Source: Marinomonas rhizomae
GTDB lineage: Bacteria > Pseudomonadota > Gammaproteobacteria > Pseudomonadales > Marinomonadaceae
Assembly (NCBI RefSeq): GCF_024397855.1
Contig: NZ_CP073343.1
Location: forward strand, 2,542,001 to 2,606,000
DNA length: 64,000 nucleotides
Reading direction: 5' to 3'
The position numbers were made by a program, and so were the translations under genes. Below are positions 20,832-30,173 of the stretch, piece after piece (within the stretch, counting starts at the first letter, position 1; every line of letters starts with the position of its first letter). The notes beneath the pieces were generated by a model. The model was not told the origin of the DNA and did no database searches. It saw only the letters and a list, made by a program, of their open reading frames with translations.

Positions 20832-21890
20832 TTAGGTTGTAACTCGACAAACGTCGGCAAATTGCTTGGTTAATTCAAAAGCCGATATTTCTTTGCAACC
20901 TGACACATTCTGACCACTCCACAAAGAAGAAAAGTCATCCGAGCCATGCTTCTCTGCCAAAGCTTTCAATTGCGCCATTTCCATTGAGGCATGTGGAAAC
21001 TCTGGAACATTATCATTCATATAACCAAGGTCTTTCATAACTCGGTTAGCTATTCCTCTTGCTGGTCGCCCCGTAAACACATTGGTTAAAGCAGTATGGT
21101 TAGCTTTTTGGCTTTTTAATGCTGCGCGATGCAACGCCGATGTTTTAGCTTCATCACACAACAAATAAGACGTACCTATTTGTACTGCATCAGCCCCAAG
21201 AAACAATGCGCCGCCAATGCTACGGCTATCACAAACTCCGCCAGCCGCAATAACAGGGATATCAACTCGATCAACTATCTGAGGCACTAACGAAAACAAC
21301 CCAACTTGCGTAGAAACATCTTTCGAAAGAAACATACCACGATGTCCGCCAGCCTCAAGACCTTGCGCAATAATACCATCAGCACCATTCTCTTCCAGCC
21401 AAATAGCCTCCTCCAACGTCGTCGCCGAAGACAACACCTTAGTTCCCCAGCGCTTAACTCGAGCTAGCAGGTCCGGTTCAGGCAAGCCAAAGTGAAAGCT
21501 AATAACTGGTGGAGCAAAACCCTCTATCACATCTGCAACATCATGACTAAAAGGCATTCGCGAAACCGCTTTTACTGTCTCATCATAGTGACCAGAGAAT
21601 TCATCAAAATAAGGCTTTAACAAGCCACGCCACTGCTGATGTTTTTTCTCGTCGTATTCTGTTGTCTGATGACAGAAAAAATTCAGGTTATAGGGTTTAT
21701 TCGTAGCCGTTTTAATTAAGGAAACCTGATGAGCAATATCATCCACACTCAACATAGCGCATGGCAAAGAGCCCAAACCACCGGCTTTCGATACAGCAAT
21801 CGCTAAAGCGCTGTCTTGAACGCCCGCCATAGGCGCCTGAATGATTGGATAATCTACTCCCAACCATTCACATATACGAGATTGCTTCAT
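20832..21890 (-). CDS. Nitronate monooxygenase-family flavoprotein
   Basis: A 352-residue FMN-dependent TIM-barrel enzyme (NMO/2-nitropropane dioxygenase type) that oxidises alkyl nitronates such as propionate 3-nitronate. The N-terminal YPIIQAPMAGVQDSALAIAVSKAGGLGSLP and the FMN-binding EAGGHRG and VIAAGGVCD motifs are clear. It is followed at 40 bases by an FMN reductase gene in the same direction upstream, which is functionally consistent. Confidence 0.9.
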   Translation of the reverse strand: MKQSRICEWLGVDYPIIQAPMAGVQDSALAIAVSKAGGLGSLPCAMLSVDDIAHQVSLIKTATNKPYNLNFFCHQTTEYDEKKHQQWRGLLKPYFDEFSGHYDETVKAVSRMPFSHDVADVIEGFAPPVISFHFGLPEPDLLARVKRWGTKVLSSATTLEEAIWLEENGADGIIAQGLEAGGHRGMFLSKDVSTQVGLFSLVPQIVDRVDIPVIAAGGVCDSRSIGGALFLGADAVQIGTSYLLCDEAKTSALHRAALKSQKANHTALTNVFTGRPARGIANRVMKDLGYMNDNVPEFPHASMEMAQLKALAEKHGSDDFSSLWSGQNVSGCKEISAFELTKQFADVCRVTT

Positions 21891-21931
21891 CTGGTTTCCT
21901 TGTATTTAACCGATAAACTTAAAACGAAAGT

Positions 21932-22447
21932 CTAAAATTTAGCAACGATGCCCGACAGCGCCTGTTTAACAGACTCGTCAACCATCTCGCCGTCTTTCAT
22001 CACACCATAAAAGTTAGGCACACTCAGACTACCAACAACATTACCTTTGAAAAACGGCATGCTGTTTACCGTTTGAGCCAGCACACTGCTCGCACCACCA
22101 GGGCCAGGCGATGTTGAAAGCACAATAATTGGCTTATCCTGATAAACCGCTTTTTCAATACGAGATGCCCAATCGAAGATATTTTTGTAGGCCGCAGAAT
22201 AAGAACCATTATGTTCAGCAAATGAAGCAACAATAGCATCAGCTTGAGCAATAGCATCTACAAACGCTTGTGCTTGAGCAGGCACACCAGATTCTTTCTC
22301 AAAGTCTTCACTAAAAAGCGGCATATCGAAATCATTTAAATCAAGAAGCGTTACGTCAGCACCTTCAACGAGATTCGCAGTATAACCAGCCAAGGCCTTG
22401 TTAATTGACTGACGGCTTGAGCTAGCACCAAATGCAAGTATTTTCAT
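21932..22447 (-). CDS. NADPH-dependent FMN reductase-like flavoprotein
   Basis: About 171 residues of flavodoxin-like fold: MKILAFGASSSRQSINKAL (phosphate loop), AEHNGSYSAAYKNIFDWASR, and ILSTSPGPGGASSVL. Members reduce FMN, quinones, azo dyes or chromate with NAD(P)H. A longer frame to 22555 exists, but the ATG at 22445-22447 has GAAGGA upstream and begins the conserved fold, so it is preferred. It is probably co-transcribed with the nitronate monooxygenase gene. Confidence 0.88.
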   Translation of the reverse strand: MKILAFGASSSRQSINKALAGYTANLVEGADVTLLDLNDFDMPLFSEDFEKESGVPAQAQAFVDAIAQADAIVASFAEHNGSYSAAYKNIFDWASRIEKAVYQDKPIIVLSTSPGPGGASSVLAQTVNSMPFFKGNVVGSLSVPNFYGVMKDGEMVDESVKQALSGIVAKF

Positions 22448-22534
22448 TTTCGATCCTTCTATTTCGGGAATGTAAAAAACGATGATAACAAGAGTTTCAT
22501 ATTTTTTTGATGTACCTATATTTAGAATGCCATC

Positions 22535-22963
22535 ATGAGACGCATTTTTAAACATACATTTTTACGCTTTGCTATTGTGGGTGGCTTTGGCTTCTTAGTC
22601 GACCTTACCAGCATGGCGCTGCTTTCTATCTGGTTACCCCACCTTGCTGCCAGAGGCATCGCCTTTTGGGTCGCCGCGAGCTCAAACTGGTGGTGGAACC
22701 GCAGTATTACTTTTAGGGAAGCCAAGCAAAGCCACACCAACAAAAAAGCCGCCGCATTGCAGTTCATGCAATTTCTCGGCGGCTCTGTAGTGGCTTTTAT
22801 ACCAAACTGGGGCTGCTATCTAATACTCGTGTCTCAACCACCAGCCAATATGACACTGGCTCTTTTATGGCCTTATTTAGCCATGGTACCCGGCATATTA
22901 ATTGGCATGGTACTCAATTATGTGTTCTCACGCTTTTGGGTATTTTCTCCCGCCAAGCTTTAA
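22535..22963 (+). CDS. GtrA-family membrane protein
   Basis: 142 residues with four hydrophobic helices and the GtrA motifs FAIVGGFGFLVDLTSMALL, WVAASSNWWWNRSITF and LNYVFSRFWVF. GtrA-like flippases help move polyprenyl-phosphate-linked sugars in surface glycan modification. It is isolated here, with divergent and convergent neighbours, although a GT2/GT83 pair that could use a lipid-linked sugar lies 3.3 kb to the right. Confidence 0.88.
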   Translation: MRRIFKHTFLRFAIVGGFGFLVDLTSMALLSIWLPHLAARGIAFWVAASSNWWWNRSITFREAKQSHTNKKAAALQFMQFLGGSVVAFIPNWGCYLILVSQPPANMTLALLWPYLAMVPGILIGMVLNYVFSRFWVFSPAKL

Positions 22964-23012
22964 GCCGCTAGATTTTTGTTGATGGACTTATATTCGTATT
23001 GATTAAATCCAC

Positions 23013-24017
23013 TTAAGCCTTTTCATCACCATGCTCAGCAAAGCGACCTTTGGATTTATCATGCACCTGATCATGGCGCGGCCAAGGCCAACCACCAAAT
23101 TCCGTACGCTGATAATCATGGAAAGCCTGCTGCAGCTCTGCTCGCGTATTCATCACAAATGGACCATGTTGCTCCACATGCTCACCAATTGGACGACCTT
23201 GCAATAATAAGAAGCGCGCTTTCTTACCCTTGTTTTTCAGCACAAGTGACGCATCGCTTTTTAGGACAAAGGCTTCATTGATAGAGGCGTTCGTTTCATC
23301 CAATGTCACCTTTTCACCTTCAAAGAAGTATAAAGTACGGCTCAAACCAGCCGCTGCCGCTGGTAACGTCCATTCACCATTTTCTGGCAAGTCAACCAAC
23401 CAAATAGCCACATCATTTTTACTATCCGCTGCCCATGAGTTTGGAGGACATGGCGAAGGATCGACATTCTGAAACGTACCAGCAACCACTTTGACTTGAG
23501 TGTCTAAACCGTTCGCATCCGCCACACTTACTACAGGTGTATCTTCATCCCAAAGCATCGCAAAATGCGGTGACACCATCTTATTTTTGCTTGGTAAGTT
23601 CAACCAAATCTGAAACAGCTCCAGTGGATTTGGACCGTCCTCATTTAGTAAAGGAAACATTTCAGAATGCTGAACGCCAGAGCCTGCAGTCATCCACTGA
23701 GTATCACCTTCACCATAACGACCTGCCGCACCGATGGAATCAGCGTGATCCACAAAGCCCTTGTTTACGATAGTAACTGTCTCAAAGCCACGATGTGGGT
23801 GCGCTGGAAAGCCTGGAATATTCTTACCGTGATACATACGCCAGCCGTCAATGCCACCAAAATCCTGTCCCAAAGGACGATTATGCAAAGGGGCATCAGG
23901 TCCCATAGAAGCATTCGCTTTTGGGTAGGTGTCGTTGTGAAAGGCACAAAACAAAAAAGGATCAAAAGTCGGCCAGAACATTTGTAGGGGAATTCGTTTT
24001 AAAATTGATGAGCTCAT
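23013..24017 (-). CDS. Pirin-family protein
   Basis: A 334-residue bicupin. The N-terminal cupin carries the metal-binding HPHRGFETVTIV and TAGSGVQHSEMFP motifs of pirins. Bacterial pirins include quercetin 2,3-dioxygenases and regulators of pyruvate metabolism; neither can be assigned here. It is longer than the usual 230-290 residues because of insertions in the C-terminal half. Confidence 0.88.
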   Translation of the reverse strand: MSSSILKRIPLQMFWPTFDPFLFCAFHNDTYPKANASMGPDAPLHNRPLGQDFGGIDGWRMYHGKNIPGFPAHPHRGFETVTIVNKGFVDHADSIGAAGRYGEGDTQWMTAGSGVQHSEMFPLLNEDGPNPLELFQIWLNLPSKNKMVSPHFAMLWDEDTPVVSVADANGLDTQVKVVAGTFQNVDPSPCPPNSWAADSKNDVAIWLVDLPENGEWTLPAAAAGLSRTLYFFEGEKVTLDETNASINEAFVLKSDASLVLKNKGKKARFLLLQGRPIGEHVEQHGPFVMNTRAELQQAFHDYQRTEFGGWPWPRHDQVHDKSKGRFAEHGDEKA

Positions 24018-24142
24018 TATGTTTCTCCATCAAGAAATAGTGTATCTGATAAGCGCATCATAACATCTATAAACTTGATTGTTTTATGCTGTTATTAGTT
24101 CCAATCTATTCATTTTTTCAATACGAACACGATCAAAAGACA

Positions 24143-25420
24143 TTATGTGCAACTCGGAAAAACCACTTTTGCAGTACACCCTGGCGCACCACTGTCTATC
24201 GAAGAGTTGTCATACAAAGAAAATGAACATTCATACTTGGCACAAATATCACGCACTATCATTAAGCCCAAACCATAACTCTCACCACCCGGTTTGCCAC
24301 TAAGACCACAACCCGTATCCTTAATAGACAACTCATTTTCCGATACGACAATATTCACGCAGCCTTCCTCGGTACAGGCCATGGCATTCTTCAATAAATT
24401 ACCAACCAAAATATGAAAAGTAGGGATAGGCAGCTTGGTAATTATTTGACCATTTTCTATAATATCTACAACAACAGACTTACCCGTTAAATATCCCAAA
24501 TGCGTTTGCCTAATATCTTCAAACTCACTATTTTGTACAACACGTGAAGCAATCGCAGCCAAGTCTTCATCTCTGGTTAAAGACAGTAATGTCGTGATGT
24601 AATCTTCCATTTCTTGGCAAGCCTGAACCATACGCACTCGTTGACGCTGTAAAAATTCTTTTGAATCCGATTTACCTAGCAAGGTTATCGAACCCTTCAT
24701 TACCATAAGAGGCGTGCGTAACTCATGGCTCGCATAGCGGTTAAAGGCTCGCTCGCGCTGAATCAACTCACTAATTTGATTTTGATAACTGTTTAAGCGA
24801 TCCACCAGATGACGGATTTCTCGTGTTGCCGCCCCTTCAGGCAGTTCAATAGCAGACAAGTTGGCAGTTTTTCTGTCACCAAGGCTTTTAGAAAGCTGAG
24901 CAAGAGGCTTGGTTAAACGGTCAGAAATTCGCATGACCACCCACAAACTGACGATCAATAACAACAAAGACAACACCAACTGCGTACTTTGCGTTTCAAA
25001 CATCTGCTCTTCAGAGATCTCGTAAATCTCATCGTAATGAATCACATAAATGTCTTTCAACTCACCATTCAGCATCACTTTAGAGTGCATAGAAAACATT
25101 TCTAGGGTCGTGTCAGACTCTTTGTCCAATTCATAAGGCTTATCGTCTTTGGCATTTTCTGCAAGGACAACACCAGACGGCAAGTTTTCTTTACCCACAT
25201 AAACGTCAGAGAATGGCGGCACAGAAACATGAGTTAACTGTGTGCCATTTAACAAAGCTATTCCTGTATCTTTATCTTTTAACATGCGATTTTCTGCGTA
25301 AATCATTTCTATGTTTTCTATCATTGATGTAAACATTGAAAAATGAAACGCAATAATCGCGAACGCAACAATCGAAAAATACGTGAAGGTTAGCTGTTTC
25401 GCTGTTTTAATTTGTTTCAT
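24143..25420 (-). CDS. Two-component sensor histidine kinase
   Basis: A 425-residue inner-membrane kinase. TM1 is at about 11-31, a periplasmic sensor of about 125 residues follows, and TM2 is near 158-180. Then comes a HAMP segment, the H-box RYASHELRTPLMVMKGS (His near 230), an N-box in LVGNLLKNAMACTEE and the G1 box KDTGCGLSG. Its ATG overlaps the response-regulator stop by four bases. The overall plan resembles QseC/PmrB-type kinases; the signal is unknown. Confidence 0.92.
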   Translation of the reverse strand: MKQIKTAKQLTFTYFSIVAFAIIAFHFSMFTSMIENIEMIYAENRMLKDKDTGIALLNGTQLTHVSVPPFSDVYVGKENLPSGVVLAENAKDDKPYELDKESDTTLEMFSMHSKVMLNGELKDIYVIHYDEIYEISEEQMFETQSTQLVLSLLLLIVSLWVVMRISDRLTKPLAQLSKSLGDRKTANLSAIELPEGAATREIRHLVDRLNSYQNQISELIQRERAFNRYASHELRTPLMVMKGSITLLGKSDSKEFLQRQRVRMVQACQEMEDYITTLLSLTRDEDLAAIASRVVQNSEFEDIRQTHLGYLTGKSVVVDIIENGQIITKLPIPTFHILVGNLLKNAMACTEEGCVNIVVSENELSIKDTGCGLSGKPGGESYGLGLMIVRDICAKYECSFSLYDNSSIDSGAPGCTAKVVFPSCT

Positions 25421-26097
25421 TCATCACCTTCAACAACAAGACGGTACCCCACCTTAGACACGGTTCTTAAATAAGCATGTTCGAAAGGTCGATCAATCAA
25501 ACTGCGCAATTGATAAATATGACTGCGTAAGACTTTGCTATCGGGCTCTTCATCGCCCCACAAGGCATCGCAAATTTCATCTTTCGACACCACATCAGGT
25601 GCTTTTTGAATTAGACACTTTAAAATCGTGTACTGAGAAGGGTTTAAAGAGTAACGGCCACCTTCACGCTGAAGCACTCGCGTATTCATATCCAAAGATA
25701 GATTACCGAACGTTAACGTCCGATTCGCCACACTGCCCTTTCGTCTTCTTACTAGCGCTTGCAATCGAGAACCTAGAATTTCCAAATCAAAAGGCTTTAC
25801 CAAATAATCATCCGCTAAATGGTCAAACCCAGTAAGAATATCGTCTTTGGTATCGCGAGCCGTCAACATAAGGATCGGTGTATCAATACCCGCTTCTCGC
25901 AAGGATTTACAGACGGTTAAACCATCCATTTTAGGCAGCATAATATCTAAAATAATGGCATCGTAATGTTCAGTTTTAGCCAACTCATATCCTTGCAGAC
26001 CATTACTCGCATAATCCAGCACATAGTTTTTGATCTCAAAATAATCAAAAATCACACCGGCAATATCTTTATGGTCTTCTACTAAGAGTAATTTCAT
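25417..26097 (-). CDS. OmpR/PhoB-family response regulator
   Basis: A 226-residue regulator. The receiver domain begins MKLLLVEDHKDIAG (acidic pocket) with the phospho-acceptor Asp in AIILDIMLPKMDG and the Lys in DYLVKPFDLEIL. The C-terminal winged helix has SLNPSQYTILKCL and SKVLRSHIYQLRSLID. A longer frame to 26142 is less likely because the conserved receiver starts at 26097. It is divergent from the glycosyltransferase pair, its probable target. Confidence 0.93.
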   Translation of the reverse strand: MKLLLVEDHKDIAGVIFDYFEIKNYVLDYASNGLQGYELAKTEHYDAIILDIMLPKMDGLTVCKSLREAGIDTPILMLTARDTKDDILTGFDHLADDYLVKPFDLEILGSRLQALVRRRKGSVANRTLTFGNLSLDMNTRVLQREGGRYSLNPSQYTILKCLIQKAPDVVSKDEICDALWGDEEPDSKVLRSHIYQLRSLIDRPFEHAYLRTVSKVGYRLVVEGDE

Positions 26098-26142
26098 ATT
26101 TTTCTCAATTATCAAAAAGGGGCTGTAAAAAGAGTGGGTCAA

Positions 26143-26216
26143 TTAGGATGAATTGTCACATAAATGCATGAAAAAAAAGTGAATCACCTTTTTGCGACAG
26201 AGCTGTTATTAGGATG
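26143..26216. repeat. Direct repeat TTAGGATG x2 in the regulator-glycosyltransferase intergenic region
   Basis: TTAGGATG occurs at 26143-26150 and 26209-26216, 66 bp apart (about six helical turns), between the divergent response regulator and GT2 genes. This could be a regulator half-site pair. It is only eight bases long, so chance is possible. Confidence 0.3.
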
Positions 26217-26254
26217 TACACAACCTATCCTTTTCCGTATTCAGGAGAACAGCA

Positions 26255-27280
26255 ATGAGCGCCATTCCATACAGACAATACGCAAACCTCGAATCCGCGG
26301 CAAAAGAACCAACCGCCAAGGCACAACCTTTAGTATCCGTGATCATCCCCTTCCTAAACGAAGCCGATGTATTGGCGGTTTGTCATCTACGTGTATGTGA
26401 AGCGCTATCAATGCTCAAACAGCATTGTGAAGTCATCTACATTGACGATGGCAGCAATGACAATAGCTGGGAGTTGGTCAGTCATTTCAAACACCCTTTA
26501 CACCAAATACGCAGCTTACGATTAAGCCGCAATTTTGGCAAAGAAGCCGCCATGAGCGCAGGCATGAAAGCCGCCACAGGACGTTGTGTCATTCTACTTG
26601 ATGCGGATTTACAAGATCCACCAGAATATATTCCTGACATGGTACAAGCATGGCAAGATGGCGCACAAGTTGTCGAAATGCAACGCCGCGAACGTCACGG
26701 TGAAAGCTGGCTAAAACGCACCACGGCACATTGTTTCTATCGTTTCATGTCCACAATAAGCGATCACCCGATTACCGAAAATGTCGGAGACTTTCGCTTA
26801 ATGGACCAAAAAGTCGTCGATGTGATTAACACCCTGCCAGAAAGAACCCGCTTTATGAAAGGCTTATTGGCCTGGCCTGGCTTTACTCGCAAAATACTCA
26901 CTTTTGATCGAGATCCTCGCTTGGCTGGCGACACCAAATGGAACTATCCAAAGCTTATCCATTTGGCCCTAGAAGGCATCACCTCATTCAGCACCAAACC
27001 ACTACGCTGGGCCACCATGGCAGGACTCACCACATCGGCTATTGCCTTTGTTATGGCCTTGGTCATTTTCACCAAGACCATCGTTTGGGGCGATCCTGTT
27101 GCAGGTTATCCATCGACAATACTCGTCGTACTATTTTTAGGGGGCATCCAGCTCTTATCGATTGGAGTACTAGGCGAATACGTTGGTCGATTGTTCATTG
27201 AATCCAAACAACGACCTTTGTATGTACTCATGGAAGACGCCATGACAAAACCCACTTTCAAATACTCGGACTCTGAATAA
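26255..27280 (+). CDS. Family 2 glycosyltransferase (polyprenyl-phosphate sugar synthase type)
   Basis: A 341-residue DPMS/GtrB/ArnC-like enzyme that probably loads a sugar onto undecaprenyl phosphate. GT-A motifs are VSVIIPFLNEADVL, YIDDGSNDNSWELV and LLDADLQDPPEYIPDM. Two C-terminal membrane helices lie at about 245-270 and 282-310. AGGAGA precedes the ATG. The stop overlaps the next gene's start (TAATG), coupling it to the GT83 enzyme that would use its product. Confidence 0.9.
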   Translation: MSAIPYRQYANLESAAKEPTAKAQPLVSVIIPFLNEADVLAVCHLRVCEALSMLKQHCEVIYIDDGSNDNSWELVSHFKHPLHQIRSLRLSRNFGKEAAMSAGMKAATGRCVILLDADLQDPPEYIPDMVQAWQDGAQVVEMQRRERHGESWLKRTTAHCFYRFMSTISDHPITENVGDFRLMDQKVVDVINTLPERTRFMKGLLAWPGFTRKILTFDRDPRLAGDTKWNYPKLIHLALEGITSFSTKPLRWATMAGLTTSAIAFVMALVIFTKTIVWGDPVAGYPSTILVVLFLGGIQLLSIGVLGEYVGRLFIESKQRPLYVLMEDAMTKPTFKYSDSE

Positions 27281-28710
27281 TGCAAAAGCCGACCACTTCG
27301 CTACCCTCTGCCAAACTCCTGCTTATCCTATTGATCAGCTGCTTGGTCATACGCTTTATTTCCTTATCACTTTATCCATTAATGGATACCACAGAAGCTC
27401 GCTATGGAGAAATGGCGCGAATCATGTTCGAAACCGGCAACTGGGTCACGCCAATGTTCGACTACAATGTGCCATTTTGGGGAAAGCCGCCCATTTTCAC
27501 CTGGTTAAGCAGCCTTGGATTTAGCTTATTTGGCATCAATGAATTCGCCGCACGTGTACCACATCTCATTGTCGGTTTAGGCGCTATTTGGCTGGTTTAC
27601 AAGCTAGCAAAAGACCACTTCCAATCGTCAGCAATGGGAATTTTTTCTGCGAGCATTTTGGCGTCTACAATTTCCTTCATTGTCTTAAGTGGCGCTGTAA
27701 TGACTGACACAGCCCTCTCCTTTTCTATCGCTCTAAGCATGACCAGCTTCTGGCAAGCATGGAGCAACAAAGGCAAGATTTGGGGTTATTTATTCTTCAT
27801 AGGCTTGGCACTAGGCATGTTATCAAAAGGCCCGTTAGCGATCGTTTTGATTGGTATAAGTTTAACCATTTGGCTCATTCCGAATGGCCGTTGGAAAAGA
27901 CTATGGCGTATTCTGCCTTGGGGATACGGCACGCTACTTTTCTTAGTTATTTCTGTGCCTTGGTATGCCATTGCCGAATATAAAACCCCCGGCTTTTTAG
28001 ACTATTTCATCGTAGGAGAACACATCAAACGCTTCATAGTCAGTGGTTGGCAAGGCGACTTATATGGCACCGCACATGAAAGGACACGGGGCACGATTTG
28101 GGTATATGCCTTAATCTCTATGCTACCTTGGAGCCCACTTATCATATGGCAATGGATTCGCATGATAAAAGACGACAAAGACGTTGAAGAAAGTTCAGAT
28201 GGTTTTGGCTCCTACTTATTATTCTGGATGTTATCGCCCATGATTCTATTCAGCTTTTCCGGCAATATTTTGGCCAGCTATGTGATGCCAGCACTACCAG
28301 CCATGGCTCTATTATTGGTGCACCTTCACAGCCAAAAACCATTACAAAACTGGCTCTATAAAGCCGGATTCATCACGCCAATTTTGCTTATCATTCTAAT
28401 CAGCACCTTGCATTTTGATTTGATAGCCAAACGCTCAGAAGACAAGATACTTGCCGTTTGGAAACAGCAACCAGAAGCCACACAAAGCGATTTATTCTAT
28501 CTGCATAAACGCCCATTCTCTGGTCAGTACTATTCTTCTGGAAAAGCGAAGCAGCGCTCAACCGACGTAAACTCTTGGTTACCGGCGCAGGACAAAGCAT
28601 TTTTTATTATTCAAGCAGCGAATGACCATACCGATTACCCAAACTGGTCATGCGAGAAAAGAAATACAACAGGAAAAGAAGACTTAATGTATTGCAAAAG
28701 CACACTATAA
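27280..28710 (+). CDS. ArnT-like GT83 glycosyltransferase, inner membrane
   Basis: A 476-residue polytopic GT-C enzyme. The N-terminal periplasmic loop has the conserved YPLMDTTEARYGEMARIM motif with catalytic acidic residues, then FWGKPPIFTWLSSLGFSLFGINEFAARVPH. About ten further helices follow. ArnT-type enzymes transfer a sugar from undecaprenyl phosphate to lipid A or other glycans on the periplasmic face. The sugar is not deducible; no other arn genes are in the window. Confidence 0.9.
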   Translation: MQKPTTSLPSAKLLLILLISCLVIRFISLSLYPLMDTTEARYGEMARIMFETGNWVTPMFDYNVPFWGKPPIFTWLSSLGFSLFGINEFAARVPHLIVGLGAIWLVYKLAKDHFQSSAMGIFSASILASTISFIVLSGAVMTDTALSFSIALSMTSFWQAWSNKGKIWGYLFFIGLALGMLSKGPLAIVLIGISLTIWLIPNGRWKRLWRILPWGYGTLLFLVISVPWYAIAEYKTPGFLDYFIVGEHIKRFIVSGWQGDLYGTAHERTRGTIWVYALISMLPWSPLIIWQWIRMIKDDKDVEESSDGFGSYLLFWMLSPMILFSFSGNILASYVMPALPAMALLLVHLHSQKPLQNWLYKAGFITPILLIILISTLHFDLIAKRSEDKILAVWKQQPEATQSDLFYLHKRPFSGQYYSSGKAKQRSTDVNSWLPAQDKAFFIIQAANDHTDYPNWSCEKRNTTGKEDLMYCKSTL

Positions 28711-28750
28711 CTTTTCATTTTTACTGAAGAGTGCCTTCAGCATAAGACAT

Positions 28751-28782
28751 AAAAAAGGAGCCTATCAAGGCTCCTTTTTTTA
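28751..28782 (+). terminator. Bidirectional terminator after the GT83 gene
   Basis: A 12-bp stem (AAAAAAGGAGCC / GGCTCCTTTTTT) with a 6-base loop sits between the convergent GT83 gene and gbdR. Confidence 0.92.
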
Positions 28783-28802
28783 ATATATTTAAGTTAACAA
28801 AC

Positions 28803-29909
28803 TTAGATAGCCACTGACCCATAACTCGGTTCAGTATGGGATTGATTTAATGCATCATGAGCATGAGGTATGTAAACAATGGCTTCGCCAGACTCTGGGT
28901 TCACTGCAAGATCAGGCACTTCACCTTTCCAAGCAATTTTACGTTCATCACGAGGAGATACACCAATATGCTTACGGTAACAGCGACTAAAATGCGGTGT
29001 AGATATAAAGCCACACGCCATGGAAATTTCTACAATCGACATATTCGATTGCTTCAACAATTTACGCGCTCGCTCCAATCTTAATCGCAAATAAAAACGC
29101 GACGGAGAACAATCTAAATGACGATGAAACATACGCTCAATCTGACGACGAGACACGTCAACAAAAGTCGCTAATTCATCGAGCTCGATTGGCTCTTCTA
29201 AGTTGTTTTCCATCAACTCAATCACATCTACCAGTTTTGGCGTACAGACACCAGCACTGTTAAATTGGCGCATTGGCATGCGTTGTTGATCAGACTCATT
29301 ACGAATGCGGTCACAAATAAACATATCGGAAATAGCATTAGACAATTTCGGACCATGTTGCTTGGTCATCATGTTTAAAAACATGTCCATCGGCGCACTG
29401 CCACCAGATGATGTCATTCGATCTTTATCAATGGAGAAAAGCTTGTTATTGCAGTTTACCTTTGGAAACGCTTCTTGAAGAGCAGTTAAACATTCCCAAT
29501 GCACACTACACTGATAGCCATTTAGGAGTCCTGCATAAGCAAGCACATAAGCACCAGTACAAATACCGCCAAGCTGAACGCCTTTGCGTGACTGTTTCAT
29601 CAGCCAAGAAACCTGCTTAGCGCTAAAAGTGCGAGTTATATCAACGCCACCGGCGACGATAATCAAATCAAACTCACCACTGTCTTCCATTGACAAGTCT
29701 GGGGTCAAAACTAAACCGTCACTGGCTGTGACAGGCTGACCGTTTTCGGAAATCAAACTCCAACTATACAGCTCTTCTGCAGACAGCTGATTCGCCATAC
29801 GCAAAGGTTCTATAGAGGAAGCCAGCGCGATCATCGTAAAGTGATCGAGCAATAGAAAACCTACTTTCGTTGTGCTTCTTCCATCAAAAGCTAGGGGGGG
29901 ATTTGCCAT
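28803..29909 (-). CDS. gbdR: GbdR-like GATase1/AraC transcriptional activator of glycine betaine catabolism
   Basis: A 368-residue regulator: an N-terminal DJ-1/PfpI-like ligand domain (KVGFLLLDHFTMIALASSIEPLRMANQL, LGGICTGAYVLAYAGLL) and a C-terminal AraC HTH pair (about 235-335, SPSRFYLRLRLERARKLLKQS, ACGFISTPHFSRCYRKHIG). The N-terminus closely follows Pseudomonas GbdR, which senses betaine and dimethylglycine. The ATG at 29907-29909 with GAGGAC upstream is preferred to one at 29942. gbcB and gbcA lie next to it. Confidence 0.85.
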   Translation of the reverse strand: MANPPLAFDGRSTTKVGFLLLDHFTMIALASSIEPLRMANQLSAEELYSWSLISENGQPVTASDGLVLTPDLSMEDSGEFDLIIVAGGVDITRTFSAKQVSWLMKQSRKGVQLGGICTGAYVLAYAGLLNGYQCSVHWECLTALQEAFPKVNCNNKLFSIDKDRMTSSGGSAPMDMFLNMMTKQHGPKLSNAISDMFICDRIRNESDQQRMPMRQFNSAGVCTPKLVDVIELMENNLEEPIELDELATFVDVSRRQIERMFHRHLDCSPSRFYLRLRLERARKLLKQSNMSIVEISMACGFISTPHFSRCYRKHIGVSPRDERKIAWKGEVPDLAVNPESGEAIVYIPHAHDALNQSHTEPSYGSVAI

Positions 29910-30173
29910 ATTAATGTCCTCATATATGTGCATCTTTATCATTAGGCAAAATCCAGACCACTTTGCCTAGATAACCTTAAATAACATCAATTACACATAT
30001 TTTTTTTATTTTTCTAAGGAAACACAAAGTTCTCAACCAACACCGTATAAGTAAACACACTAGGACTAACGTATGGAAACTATAGCCCTGTGTTTTTTAC
30101 TGACATCAATACTGTGTCATGCACCAATATAGACCATAACAGCCCTTTGAAGGAACACTTTATTTCATGAAAT

